A stretch of DNA of 64,000 nt from Pseudomonas sp. Marseille-Q3773 (GCF_916618955.1 NZ_OU745390.1:4340001-4404000); one strand, 5' to 3'. Numbered from the stretch's first letter, positions 16,593-25,084 are shown. Made by a program: numbers and translations. The notes: a model not told the origin generated them from the letters alone.

Positions 16593-17264
16593 ATGACTGA
16601 CACATTGAACTGGATACCCGCCGCCACGCCCAAGGCCGACCCCATCGAAGGCCGTTTCATCCGCCTGGAAAAGCTCGACCCGGCGCGCCATGGCGATGAT
16701 CTTTGGGAAGTGCTGCAAGGCCCGGCTGCCGACCCCGCACTGTGGGACTACCTGCCCTACGGCCCGTTTGCCGAACGTGGCGCCTTCGACCGTTGGCTGG
16801 AAGGCCATGCCGCCGGCCGCGACCCGCTGTGCTACACGGTCATCGACCGCTTTGGCGGGCAGGCCCAGGGCATTCTCAGCCTGATGTCGATCGTGCCCGA
16901 GCATGGCCGCATCGAAATCGGCCACGTCGCCTTCGGCGCCGCCATGCAGCGCACACCCAAGGGCACCGAGGCCGTGTACCTGCTGGGCAAACTGGCCTTT
17001 GCCCTGGGCAACCGCCGGCTGGAATGGAAGTGCAACAACGCCAACGCCCGTTCCAAGCGTGCGGCGGAGCGGTTTGGTTTTGTCCACGAAGGGGTGTTCC
17101 GCAAGCACCTGGTGGTCAAGAACCACAACCGCGATACCGCCTGGTACTCGATTACCGATGACGAGTGGCCAGCAGTGGCTGCCGGGTTCGAGCGCTGGCT
17201 GAGCGAGGAAAACCAACTGCCGACGGGCCAGGTCGAGACCCTTGAGGCATGTCGCAAAAGCTGA
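16593..17264 (+). CDS. GNAT-family N-acetyltransferase, RimJ/RimL type
   Basis: 223-residue acetyltransferase of the RimL-like group (Acetyltransf_3). The sequence begins MTDTLNWIP and has IEGRFIRLEKLDPARHGDDL, IEIGHVAFGAAMQRTPKGTEAVYLL (acetyl-CoA region, about 103-127) and RLEWKCNNANARSKRAAERFGFVHEGVFRKH, the standard late motif. The start at 16593 follows the preceding GNAT stop by 7 bp. It is larger than ribosomal-protein acetyltransferases and resembles members of unknown substrate. Last gene of the three-gene operon. Confidence 0.88.
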   Translation: MTDTLNWIPAATPKADPIEGRFIRLEKLDPARHGDDLWEVLQGPAADPALWDYLPYGPFAERGAFDRWLEGHAAGRDPLCYTVIDRFGGQAQGILSLMSIVPEHGRIEIGHVAFGAAMQRTPKGTEAVYLLGKLAFALGNRRLEWKCNNANARSKRAAERFGFVHEGVFRKHLVVKNHNRDTAWYSITDDEWPAVAAGFERWLSEENQLPTGQVETLEACRKS

Positions 17265-17280
17265 GGGTGATGTTGCCGCA

Positions 17281-17321
17281 GCCGGCCTCTTCCGGATGAA
17301 CCCGATCCCAAAGAGGCCGGC
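17281..17321. repeat. Inverted repeat in the convergent spacer
   Basis: GCCGGCCTCTT and AAGAGGCCGGC, an 11-bp perfect pair around 19 nt, in the spacer between the GNAT gene and pycB, whose stops face each other. The arms match the outer part of the 34-bp REP. It may serve as a terminator for the plus-strand operon. Confidence 0.6.
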
Positions 17322-17333
17322 CGAGCCCACACG

Positions 17334-17357
17334 AAAAAAGGGGAGCATCCGCTCCCC
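17334..17357 (-). terminator. Terminator of the pycAB operon
   Basis: Stem GGGGAGC/GCTCCCC with a 4-nt loop; on the minus strand it is followed by TTTTTTCG. It lies 33 bp after the pycB stop. Confidence 0.88.
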
Positions 17358-17389
17358 CGAGGTTAACCGCTTGTAGATGAAGGCTTATC

Positions 17390-19198
17390 TCAGCCTTCGA
17401 TCTCGATCAGGATCTCGCCCGGCGTCACGCGGTCGCCCTTGGCCACGTGAATGGCCACGACCTTGCCGGCGATAGCCGCCTGCACTTCAGTTTCCATCTT
17501 CATGGCTTCGGTGATCAGCACGGCCTGGCCGACCTTGACCATGTCGCCTTCCTTGACCAGCACATCCACGATGTTGCCCGGCATGGTGGTGCTGACGTGG
17601 CCCGGGGCGCTGGCCTGCTTGCGCTTGCTGCTGCCGCTGCCGACGAATTCGTTGAGCGGCTCGAACACCACCTCTTCCGGCATGCCGTCGATCGACAGGT
17701 AGAAGTGCCGCTTGCCTTCGGCCTTCACGCCTACGCCGGTGATGTCGACGCGGTAGGTTTCGCCGTGCACGTCGATGACGAACTCGGTCGGCACCCCTTC
17801 ACCGCCATGAGACGCCACTGCGCCCGCCTCGGGAATTGGCAGCAAGACTTCGGGAGTCAGGGTGCCAGCTTCGCGTTCCTCGAGGAACTTGCGGCCAATG
17901 TCCGGGAACATGGCGTAAGTCAGCACATCTTCTTCACAACGCGCCAGGGCACCGATGTCGGCGCGCAGCTTGGCCATTTCCGGCTTCAGCAGGTCGGCCG
18001 GGCGGACGTCGATCACCTCTTCGCTGCCGATCGCCTGGCGACGCAGTTGCTCATTGACCACACCCGGGGCCTTGCCGTAACCGCCTTGCAGGTACAGCTT
18101 CACCTCATTGGTGATGGTCTTGTAGCGCTCGCCGGCCAGCACGTTGAAGAACGCCTGGGTGCCGACGATCTGCGAGGTCGGGGTCACCAGCGGCGGGAAG
18201 CCGAGGTCTTCACGTACACGCGGGATCTCCGCCAGCACTTCGTTCATGCGGTTGAGCGCGCCTTGCTCCTTGAGCTGGTTGGCCAGGTTGGAAATCATGC
18301 CGCCCGGCACCTGGTTGACCTGCACGCGGGTGTCCACGGCGGTGAACTCGCTTTCGAACTGGTGGTACTTCTTGCGCACGGCATAGAAGTACAGGCCAAT
18401 TTCCTGCAGCAGCTCCAGGTCCAGGCCGGTGTCGAACTCGCTGCCTTTGAGCGCGGCAACCATCGACTCGGTGCCCGGGTGGCTGGTGCCCCAGGCAAAG
18501 CTGGAGATGGCGGTGTCGATGTGGTCGGCGCCGTTTTCCACGGCCTTCAGTTGGCACATTGCGGCCAGGCCGGCAGTGTCGTGAGAGTGGATGAACACCG
18601 GCAGCGACTGCTCGGCCTTCAGCGCCTTGACCAGTTCGCCGGTGGCAAACGGGGTCAGCAAGCCGGCCATGTCTTTGATCGCCACCGAGTCGCAACCCAT
18701 GGCTTCCATCTGCTTGGCCTGATTCACGAAGGCTTCGATGGTGTGTACCGGGCTGGTGGTGTAGGCGATGGTGCCCTGGGCGTGCTTGCCGGCAGCCTTG
18801 ACCGCTTCGATGGCCACGCGCAGGTTACGCACATCGTTCATGGCGTCGAAGATGCGGAACACGTCGATGCCGTTGACCGCGGCCTTGGCGACAAAGGCCT
18901 TGACCACATCGTCGCTGTAGTGGCGGTAGCCCAGCAGGTTCTGGCCGCGCAGCAGCATTTGCAGGCGCGTGTTGGGCAGCGCTGCACGCAGCTTGCGCAG
19001 GCGCTCCCAGGGGTCTTCCTTGAGGAAGCGCACGCAGGCGTCGAAGGTGGCACCGCCCCAGACTTCCAGCGACCAGTAGCCGACCTTGTCGAGCTTGTCG
19101 CAGATCGGCAGCATGTCTTCGGTACGCATGCGGGTGGCCAGCAGGGACTGGTGGGCGTCGCGCAGGATCGTGTCGGTTACGTGAATTTTCTTGGACAT
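17390..19198 (-). CDS. pycB: Pyruvate carboxylase subunit B (biotin carrier and carboxyltransferase)
   Basis: 602-residue alpha-subunit-like protein of the two-subunit pyruvate carboxylase, which makes oxaloacetate for the TCA cycle. An N-terminal carboxyltransferase TIM barrel (TDTILRDAHQSLLATRMR at about 8-25, with metal ligands in the DTAG and HSHDTAGLA region) is followed by a PYC_OADA domain and a C-terminal biotinyl domain with EAMKMETE (biotin on Lys567). The start at 19198 has GAGGAAC upstream, 11 bp after pycA. It is often annotated oadA (oxaloacetate decarboxylase), but no membrane beta or gamma subunit gene is present and the biotin carboxylase partner is. Confidence 0.93.
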   Translation of the reverse strand: MSKKIHVTDTILRDAHQSLLATRMRTEDMLPICDKLDKVGYWSLEVWGGATFDACVRFLKEDPWERLRKLRAALPNTRLQMLLRGQNLLGYRHYSDDVVKAFVAKAAVNGIDVFRIFDAMNDVRNLRVAIEAVKAAGKHAQGTIAYTTSPVHTIEAFVNQAKQMEAMGCDSVAIKDMAGLLTPFATGELVKALKAEQSLPVFIHSHDTAGLAAMCQLKAVENGADHIDTAISSFAWGTSHPGTESMVAALKGSEFDTGLDLELLQEIGLYFYAVRKKYHQFESEFTAVDTRVQVNQVPGGMISNLANQLKEQGALNRMNEVLAEIPRVREDLGFPPLVTPTSQIVGTQAFFNVLAGERYKTITNEVKLYLQGGYGKAPGVVNEQLRRQAIGSEEVIDVRPADLLKPEMAKLRADIGALARCEEDVLTYAMFPDIGRKFLEEREAGTLTPEVLLPIPEAGAVASHGGEGVPTEFVIDVHGETYRVDITGVGVKAEGKRHFYLSIDGMPEEVVFEPLNEFVGSGSSKRKQASAPGHVSTTMPGNIVDVLVKEGDMVKVGQAVLITEAMKMETEVQAAIAGKVVAIHVAKGDRVTPGEILIEIEG

Positions 19199-19209
19199 TA
19201 TGGGGTTCC

Positions 19210-20625
19210 TCACAGGCCTGCGTGGGCGGCGATGGCGGCGGCGATGGCCAGGGCCAGCTCTTCGGGTTTGCGCTTGATCGAGTAGTTGGTCAGTTCGGGG
19301 TGGCTTTCGACGAAGCTGGTATTGAACTGGCCGCTACGGAATTCGGGATTGCGCAGAATTTCCTGATAGTACGCGGCAGTGGTCTTCACCCCTTGCACGC
19401 GCATGTCGTCCAGGGCCCGCAGGCCGCGGTCCATGGCTTCTTCCCAGGTCAACGCCCAGACCACCAGCTTCAGGCACATGGAGTCGTAGAACGGTGGAAT
19501 GGTGTAGCCGGTATAGATCGCCGTGTCGGTACGCACGCCAGGGCCGCCGGGGGCGTAGTAACGGGTGATCTTGCCGAAGCTGGGCAGGAAGTTGTTTTTC
19601 GGGTCTTCGGCGTTGATCCGGAACTGCAGCGCGTAGCCGCGGTGCTGGATGTCTTCCTGCTTCACCGACAGCGGCAGGCCCGAGGCGATGCGGATCTGCT
19701 CACGGACGATATCGATACCGCTGATTTCCTCGGTGATGGTGTGCTCCACCTGCACCCGGGTGTTCATTTCCATGAAGTACACCTCGCCATCGGCGAGCAG
19801 GAACTCCACGGTACCGGCGTTCTCGTAGTTCACCGCCTTGGCGGCACGTACCGCGAGATCACCGATGTAGGCACGCTGTTCGGGGGTGAGCTGCGGGCTT
19901 GGGGCGATTTCGATGAGCTTCTGGTTACGGCGCTGGATCGAGCAGTCGCGCTCGAACAGGTGCACCACGTTGCCGAAGCTGTCACCGAGGATCTGCGCCT
20001 CGATGTGCTTGGGGTTGACGATGCACTTTTCCAGGAATACTTCGGCCGAGCCAAAGGCCTTGGTGGCCTCGGAGATGACGCGGGGGAAGTTCTGTTCCAG
20101 TTCTTCGCGGCTGTTGCAACGGCGGATACCACGCCCACCACCGCCAGAGGTGGCCTTGAGCATGACCGGGTAACCGATGCGGTCACCTTCACTCAAGGCT
20201 TCGTGAATGTCGGCAACGTTACCTTCGGTGCCCGGCGTTACCGGCACACCGGCGGCGATCATGGTGCGGCGTGCTTCGGTCTTGTCGCCCATGCGGCGAA
20301 TGACGTCGGCGGCCGGGCCAATGAACTTGATCCCGCGTTCGGCGCAGATCTCTGCCAGCTCAGCGTTTTCCGACAGGAAACCATAGCCCGGGTGCAAGGC
20401 ATCACAACCGGTTTCTACAGCCAGGTTGACCAGCTTGCGCGGGTTCAGGTAGCCAGCCAGCGGCTCGGCACCAATGCTGTGGGCTTCGTCGGCGCGCTTG
20501 ACGTGCAACGCATGCCGGTCGGCGTCGGAATAGATCGCCACCGAGCGAATGCCCATCTCGGCGCAGGCGCGCACGATCCGAACTGCAATTTCACCTCGGT
20601 TGGCGATCAGGATTTTTTTTATCAC
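19210..20625 (-). CDS. pycA: Pyruvate carboxylase subunit A (biotin carboxylase)
   Basis: 471-residue ATP-grasp enzyme that carboxylates biotin on PycB. It begins MIKKILIANRGEIAVRIVRA (biotin carboxylase N-domain), has the ATP loop KATSGGGGRGIR near 155-166, FLEKCIVNPKHIEAQILGD, and the catalytic block EMNTRVQVEHTITE near 285. It is similar to AccC but is paired with pycB rather than accB, and is the first gene of the operon. The divergent LysR gene is its likely regulator. Confidence 0.93.
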   Translation of the reverse strand: MIKKILIANRGEIAVRIVRACAEMGIRSVAIYSDADRHALHVKRADEAHSIGAEPLAGYLNPRKLVNLAVETGCDALHPGYGFLSENAELAEICAERGIKFIGPAADVIRRMGDKTEARRTMIAAGVPVTPGTEGNVADIHEALSEGDRIGYPVMLKATSGGGGRGIRRCNSREELEQNFPRVISEATKAFGSAEVFLEKCIVNPKHIEAQILGDSFGNVVHLFERDCSIQRRNQKLIEIAPSPQLTPEQRAYIGDLAVRAAKAVNYENAGTVEFLLADGEVYFMEMNTRVQVEHTITEEISGIDIVREQIRIASGLPLSVKQEDIQHRGYALQFRINAEDPKNNFLPSFGKITRYYAPGGPGVRTDTAIYTGYTIPPFYDSMCLKLVVWALTWEEAMDRGLRALDDMRVQGVKTTAAYYQEILRNPEFRSGQFNTSFVESHPELTNYSIKRKPEELALAIAAAIAAHAGL

Positions 20626-20731
20626 TGGAGTCTTCCCAAAGCCGTAGGAACAGTCGAGCCGGTTCTACCGGTCGGCGCGTGACCAGGCGTCGCTGGCCAG
20701 TCGCACATTCACCCTAGCGCTGAAGGTTGAT

Positions 20732-20753
20732 AAACAAAAATCAATATTTGTTA
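20732..20753. promoter_or_regulatory. Candidate LysR (PycR) operator in the pycA divergent spacer
   Basis: AT-rich dyad AAACAAA-N8-TTTGTTA between pycA and the divergent LysR gene. Symmetry and position fit the regulator's recognition site and an overlapping pycA promoter. Not proven. Confidence 0.45.
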
Positions 20754-20814
20754 GAGGCTGTATTAGTAAAAGCTTATAGTGCGGTAACAAGGTGTTGCCG
20801 AAGGGCGGGTTAAA

Positions 20815-21777
20815 ATGCGTAAGTCATTGATGCGTATGACGTTGCGTCAACTGCAGATCTTCAACGAGGTGTGTGATTTGCGCTCGTACAGCCGTGCTGC
20901 GGAAGAAATGGCGCTGACACAACCCGCCGTTAGTCTACAGATCCGCCAGCTGGAAGAGCTGATCGGTCAGCCGCTGTTCGAGTACGTCGGCAAGAAGCTC
21001 TACCTGACCGAAGCGGCCGAAGCCCTGCAACGCGCCAGCCGCGATATCTTCGGCCGTCTGGAGAGCCTGGACATGCAATTGTCGGACATGCAGGGCTCAC
21101 TCCAGGGGCAGCTGAAGCTGGCGATCGAGTCCAGTGCCAAATACTTCGTGCCACACCTGTTCGCAGCCTTCAAACAGCGCCACCCGGAGGTCAACCTGAC
21201 CTTGACGGTAGTCAACCGGGCCCAGGCCATCCGCCGCCTTTCGGACAACCGCGACGACCTGATCATCATGTCCATGGTGCCGCAGGACATGGGCCTGGAG
21301 TTTCTGCCGTTCCTCAACAACCCGATCGTCGCAGTGGCCCCGCCCGAACACCCGTTGTGCAAACTGGAGCAGTTGCGCCTGCAGGACCTGGAGCCTCATA
21401 CCCTGCTGGTTCGCGAACAAGGTTCCGGTACGCGCAAGGCTTGCGAGGAATACTTCAAGGACAAGCGCGTGCACTTTACCCAGACCCTGGAAGTGGCCTC
21501 GGCCGACGCCCAGCGTGAATGCGTGATCGCCGGCCTGGGTATTGCCCTGCTCACCCGCCATGCCGTCAACCTTGAACTGGCTACCGGTGTGCTGAAGGAA
21601 CTCCCGGTGGAGGAGCTGCCGCTGTACCGCAGCTGGTGCGTGGTGCAGTCCAAGGCCAAACGGCAGTCACCGGTTGCCTTGGCCTTTCTGGCGTTCATCC
21701 GCGGCGAACGTGCGCTGATCAGCGGCCTGGTTGAGCGCTTTTCAGGGAAGTTGCCGCAGACGCCTGCCACACCGTGA
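20815..21777 (+). CDS. pycR: LysR-family regulator of pyruvate carboxylase (PycR-like)
   Basis: 320-residue LysR protein of the CbbR-like branch: HTH at about 8-68 (TLRQLQIFNEVCDLRSYSRAAEEMALTQPAVSLQIRQLEE) and an effector domain at about 95-305. It is divergent from pycA across 189 bp, the same arrangement as P. aeruginosa pycR-pycA. The ATG at 20815 has a GGGCGGG site; internal ATGs at 20830 and 20836 are alternatives and would match the family start MTLRQL better. Its 3' end overlaps a small minus-strand gene by 59 bp. Confidence 0.85.
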   Translation: MRKSLMRMTLRQLQIFNEVCDLRSYSRAAEEMALTQPAVSLQIRQLEELIGQPLFEYVGKKLYLTEAAEALQRASRDIFGRLESLDMQLSDMQGSLQGQLKLAIESSAKYFVPHLFAAFKQRHPEVNLTLTVVNRAQAIRRLSDNRDDLIIMSMVPQDMGLEFLPFLNNPIVAVAPPEHPLCKLEQLRLQDLEPHTLLVREQGSGTRKACEEYFKDKRVHFTQTLEVASADAQRECVIAGLGIALLTRHAVNLELATGVLKELPVEELPLYRSWCVVQSKAKRQSPVALAFLAFIRGERALISGLVERFSGKLPQTPATP

Positions 21778-21937
21778 GGTCCTGCAACTCGGGGTAGTCC
21801 ACGAGGTCGCGCAGCAATTGACGTTGGTCGCAATAGCTTTCGATCGCGCGGCGGTATTCCATGCGGCGCTGATCCTTTTCCTGCTGCTTGCGAGCCTTGG
21901 CGCTGGGTTGGTAAGTACCGTCGTAATCACGAGCCAT
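21719..21937 (-). CDS. Small highly charged protein of unknown function
   Basis: 72 residues, not recognised with certainty. The N-terminus is MARDYDGTYQPS, followed by a strongly basic/acidic helix (AKARKQQEKDQRRMEYRRAIESYCDQRQLLRDLVDYPEL) that resembles small pseudomonad proteins with an RRxIExYxExRxLRxxL helix. A good ribosome site (GGGAG, 8 nt) supports it. The last 59 bp overlap the pycR 3' end in the opposite direction, which is unusual, so the C-terminal tail may be poorly conserved. No membrane segment or signal peptide. Confidence 0.65.
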   Translation of the reverse strand: MARDYDGTYQPSAKARKQQEKDQRRMEYRRAIESYCDQRQLLRDLVDYPELQDLTVWQASAATSLKSAQPGR

Positions 21938-22038
21938 TGCCTGTCTCCCAGATAGGATGCGGGAGCTTCAGACTGGCCTTGGTGCTTTACGGTTTGACTG
22001 TGGAATGGTGACAAAACAGTGAAATTTCACTGTCTGTA

Positions 22039-22136
22039 CCGGCCCATTCGCGGGCTTGCCCGCTCCCACAGGTACTGCGCACTTTTTGAAATCGGCGCAA
22101 TCCCTGTGGGAGCGGGCAAGCCCGCGAAGAGGCCGG
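22039..22136. repeat. Head-to-head REP pair (BIME-like)
   Basis: Two 34-bp REP copies in inverted orientation at 22039-22072 and 22103-22136. Each has the TTCGCGGGCTTGCCCGCTCC core and CCGGCC ends; they differ at only about two positions. They sit at the 3' end of the HexR-like gene and could cap its mRNA. Confidence 0.92.
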
Positions 22137-22145
22137 TGCAGGCGT

Positions 22146-23012
22146 TCAGTCGTCGGTAGCCTTGATCGACTTTGGCGACAAACGCAGGCTACGCAAGCTG
22201 CGCTTCACGCTCTTGAGGTGGTTGACCAGGCTCGGCCCGCGCGCCATGGCCACGCCCATGGCCAACACGTCGATCACCACAAGGTGGGCGATACGCGAGG
22301 TCAGCGGCGTGTAGATTTCGGTGTCTTCATGCACGTCGATCGCCAGGTTGACCGTTGACAGCTCGGCCAGTGGCGTCTGGCTGGGGCACAGGGTGATCAG
22401 GTTGGCACCGCTCTCACGCACCAGATTGGCGGTAATCAGCAGGTCCTTGGAGCGGCCCGACTGGGAAATGCACACCGCCACATCGCCCGGCTTGAGGGTC
22501 ACCGCCGACATCGCCTGCATGTGCGGGTCGGAGTAGGCTGCCGCGCTGAGCAGTAACCGGAAGAACTTGTGCTGGGCATCCGCCGCCACCGCACCGGAGG
22601 CGCCAAAGCCATAAAATTCCACACGCTGCGCCTGTGCCATTGCGGTTACCGCCTGCTGCAGCGCCTGGGGGTCGAGGTGCTCACGCACTTCCATCAAGGT
22701 ATGCAAGGTGGTGTCGAAGATCTTCAGGCTGTAGTCGGCTACCGAGTCGTCTTCATGGATGGCGAACTGACCGAAACTGGCCCCGGCGGCCAGGCTCTGG
22801 GCCAGTTTCAGCTTCAGGTCCTGGAAACCCGAGCAGCCGATGGCGCGGCAGAAGCGCACGATGGTCGGTTCGCTGATCCCAACGCTGTGCGCCAGGTCGG
22901 CCATGGAACTGTGCATGACCGCAGCCGGGTCGAGTAGCACGTGGTCGGCTACCTTGAGTTCCGATTTGCGCAGCAGGTGGCGCGATTGGGCGATATGTTG
23001 CAACAGATTCAC
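22146..23012 (-). CDS. RpiR-family regulator, HexR paralogue
   Basis: 288 residues: an N-terminal HTH_6 (LKVADHVLLDPAAVMHSSMADLAHSVGISEPTIVRFCRAIG, about 19-60) and a C-terminal SIS sugar-phosphate domain (about 120-255) with FGFGASGAVAADAQHKFFRL and CISQSGRSKDLL. HexR binds KDPG and controls glucose catabolism genes. This copy is divergent from a zwf paralogue and not from edd or the zwf-pgl-eda cluster, so it is probably a second, local regulator. A palindromic site lies in the shared promoter region. The product overlaps nothing; a REP pair follows. Confidence 0.88.
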   Translation of the reverse strand: MNLLQHIAQSRHLLRKSELKVADHVLLDPAAVMHSSMADLAHSVGISEPTIVRFCRAIGCSGFQDLKLKLAQSLAAGASFGQFAIHEDDSVADYSLKIFDTTLHTLMEVREHLDPQALQQAVTAMAQAQRVEFYGFGASGAVAADAQHKFFRLLLSAAAYSDPHMQAMSAVTLKPGDVAVCISQSGRSKDLLITANLVRESGANLITLCPSQTPLAELSTVNLAIDVHEDTEIYTPLTSRIAHLVVIDVLAMGVAMARGPSLVNHLKSVKRSLRSLRLSPKSIKATDD

Positions 23013-23056
23013 AGGCTGGACTCGGTTATGATCGGCTGGCCGGGTTGTAGCTTTCT

Positions 23057-23071
23057 TGTAGTTATACTACA
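23057..23071. promoter_or_regulatory. HexR-like operator between the RpiR gene and zwf
   Basis: Palindrome TGTAGT-TAT-ACTACA, close to the known HexR half-site pattern (TTGT...ACAA with TGTAGT arms). A further TTGTAG occurs 11 bp upstream at 23045-23050. It lies 45 bp before either gene and would serve both directions. Confidence 0.65.
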
Positions 23072-23115
23072 TGGACGCCAACCCGCCCAGTTAAACGAAC
23101 GTGGAGAGTGGTGGT

Positions 23116-24558
23116 TTGACTATTCCTTGCGACATTCTGGTTTTCGGCGGCACTGGCGATCTGGCCCTGCACAAATTGCTTCCGGCGCTCTACCACCTGT
23201 TTCGCGAGGCCCGTTTGAACAATGCCGTGCGGATCATCGCGCTGGCGCGACGCAACTTGCCACGTAACGAATATCTCAAGCTTGTCGAGCGTCATTGCCG
23301 AGCGCAGATCGCCCGCAACGACTTCGATGAAGATGTCTGGCGACGGTTTTCCGCGCGGGTTGACTACTTCCCCATGGATGCCTCGCAAAGCGCCGATTTC
23401 GGCCGCCTGGCGCGCTACCTGGGCGAGCCCGGTGGCTTGACACGGATCTTCTACCTGGCCACTGCTCCCAACCTGTTCGTGCCCATCGCCAATCACCTGC
23501 GCAACGCAGGCCTGGCCGACGCCGAAGCGCGCATCGTGCTGGAAAAGCCCATCGGCCACTCGCTGCAATCGGCTACCGCCATCAACGAGGCGATTGGCGC
23601 CGTGCTGGAGGAGAACCAGGTATTTCGCATCGACCATTACCTGGGCAAGGAAACCGTGCAGAACCTGATGGCCTTGCGTTTTGCCAATGCACTGCTGGAA
23701 CCCGTGTGGCGCAATAGCCAGGTCGACCACGTGCAGATCAGTGTTTGCGAGACCTTGGGGGTGGAGAACCGCGGTGCCTACTATGACCGCGCCGGAGCGA
23801 TCCGCGACATGCTGCAGAACCACCTGCTGCAGTTGCTGTGTCTGGTGGCCATGGAGCCACCCGCGCAGTTCGAGGCTGAAGCGGTGCGTGACGAAAAGGT
23901 AAAGATCCTTCGTGCCCTCAAGCCCATCACCGGCCAGGACGTGCAGGACAAGACCGTACGCGGCCAATATGGCGCCGGGCGCATCGGCGGCCAGGAAGTG
24001 CCGGCCTATTACTTTGAAAAGGACGTCGACAACGACAGCGACACCGAAACCTTTGTCGCCATCGAGGCACACATCGACAATTGGCGTTGGGCGGGCGTGC
24101 CCTTCTACCTGCGCACCGGCAAACGCATGGCACGACGCTCGTCGCAGATCGTGATCCAGTTCAAGCCAGTGCCACACGAGCTGTTCATGGGTGGCCAGGT
24201 CAACCAGTTGCTGATCCAGTTGCAACCGGACGAACGCATCAGCCTGCGCATGATGACCAAGAGCCCGGGCAAGGGCATGCGCCTGGAGCCGGTGGACCTG
24301 GACCTGAACCTGGCCCAGGTATTCAGCCAGACCCGCCGCTGGGAGGCCTACGAGCGCTTGCTGCTTGATGTGCTTGAGGGCGACTCGACGCTGTTCATGC
24401 GCCGTGATGAAGTGGAGGCAGCCTGGGCGTGGATCGACCCGATCATCAAGGGTTGCGAGGAACACTTCCAGGCGCCGCGACCGTACCCGGCAGGCACTAA
24501 CGGGCCGGAGCAGGCCAACAGCCTGCTCGCCAGGCATGGCAGGCATTGGCATAGCTGA
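23116..24558 (+). CDS. zwf: Glucose-6-phosphate 1-dehydrogenase paralogue
   Basis: Oxidises glucose-6-phosphate with NADP+ or NAD+ to 6-phosphogluconolactone. The 480-residue protein has the nucleotide fingerprint FGGTGDLALHKLLPAL (about 10-25), VLEKPIGH, and the active-site signature RIDHYLGKE (171-179) with the catalytic His. I choose a TTG start at 23116 because GGAG lies 8 nt upstream and family similarity begins at TIPCDILVFGG; a GTG at 23101 has no ribosome site. Pseudomonads carry several zwf genes; this one is away from edd and eda. Regulated by the divergent HexR-like protein, by inference. Confidence 0.93.
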   Translation: MTIPCDILVFGGTGDLALHKLLPALYHLFREARLNNAVRIIALARRNLPRNEYLKLVERHCRAQIARNDFDEDVWRRFSARVDYFPMDASQSADFGRLARYLGEPGGLTRIFYLATAPNLFVPIANHLRNAGLADAEARIVLEKPIGHSLQSATAINEAIGAVLEENQVFRIDHYLGKETVQNLMALRFANALLEPVWRNSQVDHVQISVCETLGVENRGAYYDRAGAIRDMLQNHLLQLLCLVAMEPPAQFEAEAVRDEKVKILRALKPITGQDVQDKTVRGQYGAGRIGGQEVPAYYFEKDVDNDSDTETFVAIEAHIDNWRWAGVPFYLRTGKRMARRSSQIVIQFKPVPHELFMGGQVNQLLIQLQPDERISLRMMTKSPGKGMRLEPVDLDLNLAQVFSQTRRWEAYERLLLDVLEGDSTLFMRRDEVEAAWAWIDPIIKGCEEHFQAPRPYPAGTNGPEQANSLLARHGRHWHS

Positions 24559-24639
24559 AGCATTGCCCGGCTCCTGTGATGGGTGAAAGGAACGACAGTG
24601 ACGCTGACGCTACTTTCAACCCAAGACAGGAGCAAATTA

Positions 24640-24954
24640 ATGGCTACCATCGCCAATCTCGTTGCAGTCAATGACATCGCCAATGGCGAGCAGACCTTCA
24701 AGGTCAATTGCACCGTTACGGTCGCTTCCCCAGCTATCGAACCGGTGCTGGTCGAACCCAAGATACGCCACCGGGGTGGCTGGGAGGTGCTGGAGCTCCA
24801 GCTGCTGGACAGCGGCGCGATTGCCCCGCAAGTGTTGACGGAAAAAACCGTGACGTTCGAACGCGCGGGCGGCACCCACTGGAAAATGCTGGAGATCATT
24901 CACGCCGGTTCGCAGCAGCGCTGCGAAATACGCACCGTAGAGATGATCGACTGA
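24640..24954 (+). CDS. Conserved hypothetical protein, 104 residues
   Basis: Not recognised. The soluble product starts MATIANLVAVNDIANGEQTFKVNCTVTV and looks all-beta: alternating hydrophobic strands (VLVEPKIRHRGGWEVLELQLL, VLTEKTVTFERAG) without cysteines suited to a metal site, signal peptide or membrane helix. A strong ribosome site (CAGGAG) sets the start. It lies 81 bp after zwf on the same strand and before a hairpin and uvrD. Nothing in the sequence points to a function. Confidence 0.7.
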   Translation: MATIANLVAVNDIANGEQTFKVNCTVTVASPAIEPVLVEPKIRHRGGWEVLELQLLDSGAIAPQVLTEKTVTFERAGGTHWKMLEIIHAGSQQRCEIRTVEMID

Positions 24955-24965
24955 ACCCTGGTTGA

Positions 24966-24990
24966 CCAGGCCGCCCGAGTGGCGGCCTGG
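24966..24990 (+). terminator. Strong hairpin downstream of the hypothetical gene
   Basis: Perfect 10-bp stem CCAGGCCGCC/GGCGGCCTGG with a 5-nt loop, 11 bp after the stop codon. No U-run follows, so it may act as a pause or mRNA-end hairpin rather than a simple terminator. Confidence 0.5.
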
Positions 24991-25084
24991 CGCCTGCCAT
25001 CAGGTCGATGAACGGCCGCTGGCAAGGTGAATATTTATACAGTAGAGGTTTGCCCGTTCCCCTGCCGCGCCCTAGAATGGCCCG

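Noticed and set aside
17390..19198. Oxaloacetate decarboxylase alpha subunit as the identity of pycB
   Set aside because: The domain order alone would allow it, but the adjacent biotin carboxylase gene and lack of membrane subunits favour pyruvate carboxylase.
17447..19285. 612-codon plus-strand frame opposite pycB
   Set aside because: Antisense shadow of a conserved gene; the His/Val/Gly-rich product matches no fold.
22039..22136. CRISPR-like repeats
   Set aside because: Only two inverted copies with REP sequence; no spacers of regular length and no cas genes.
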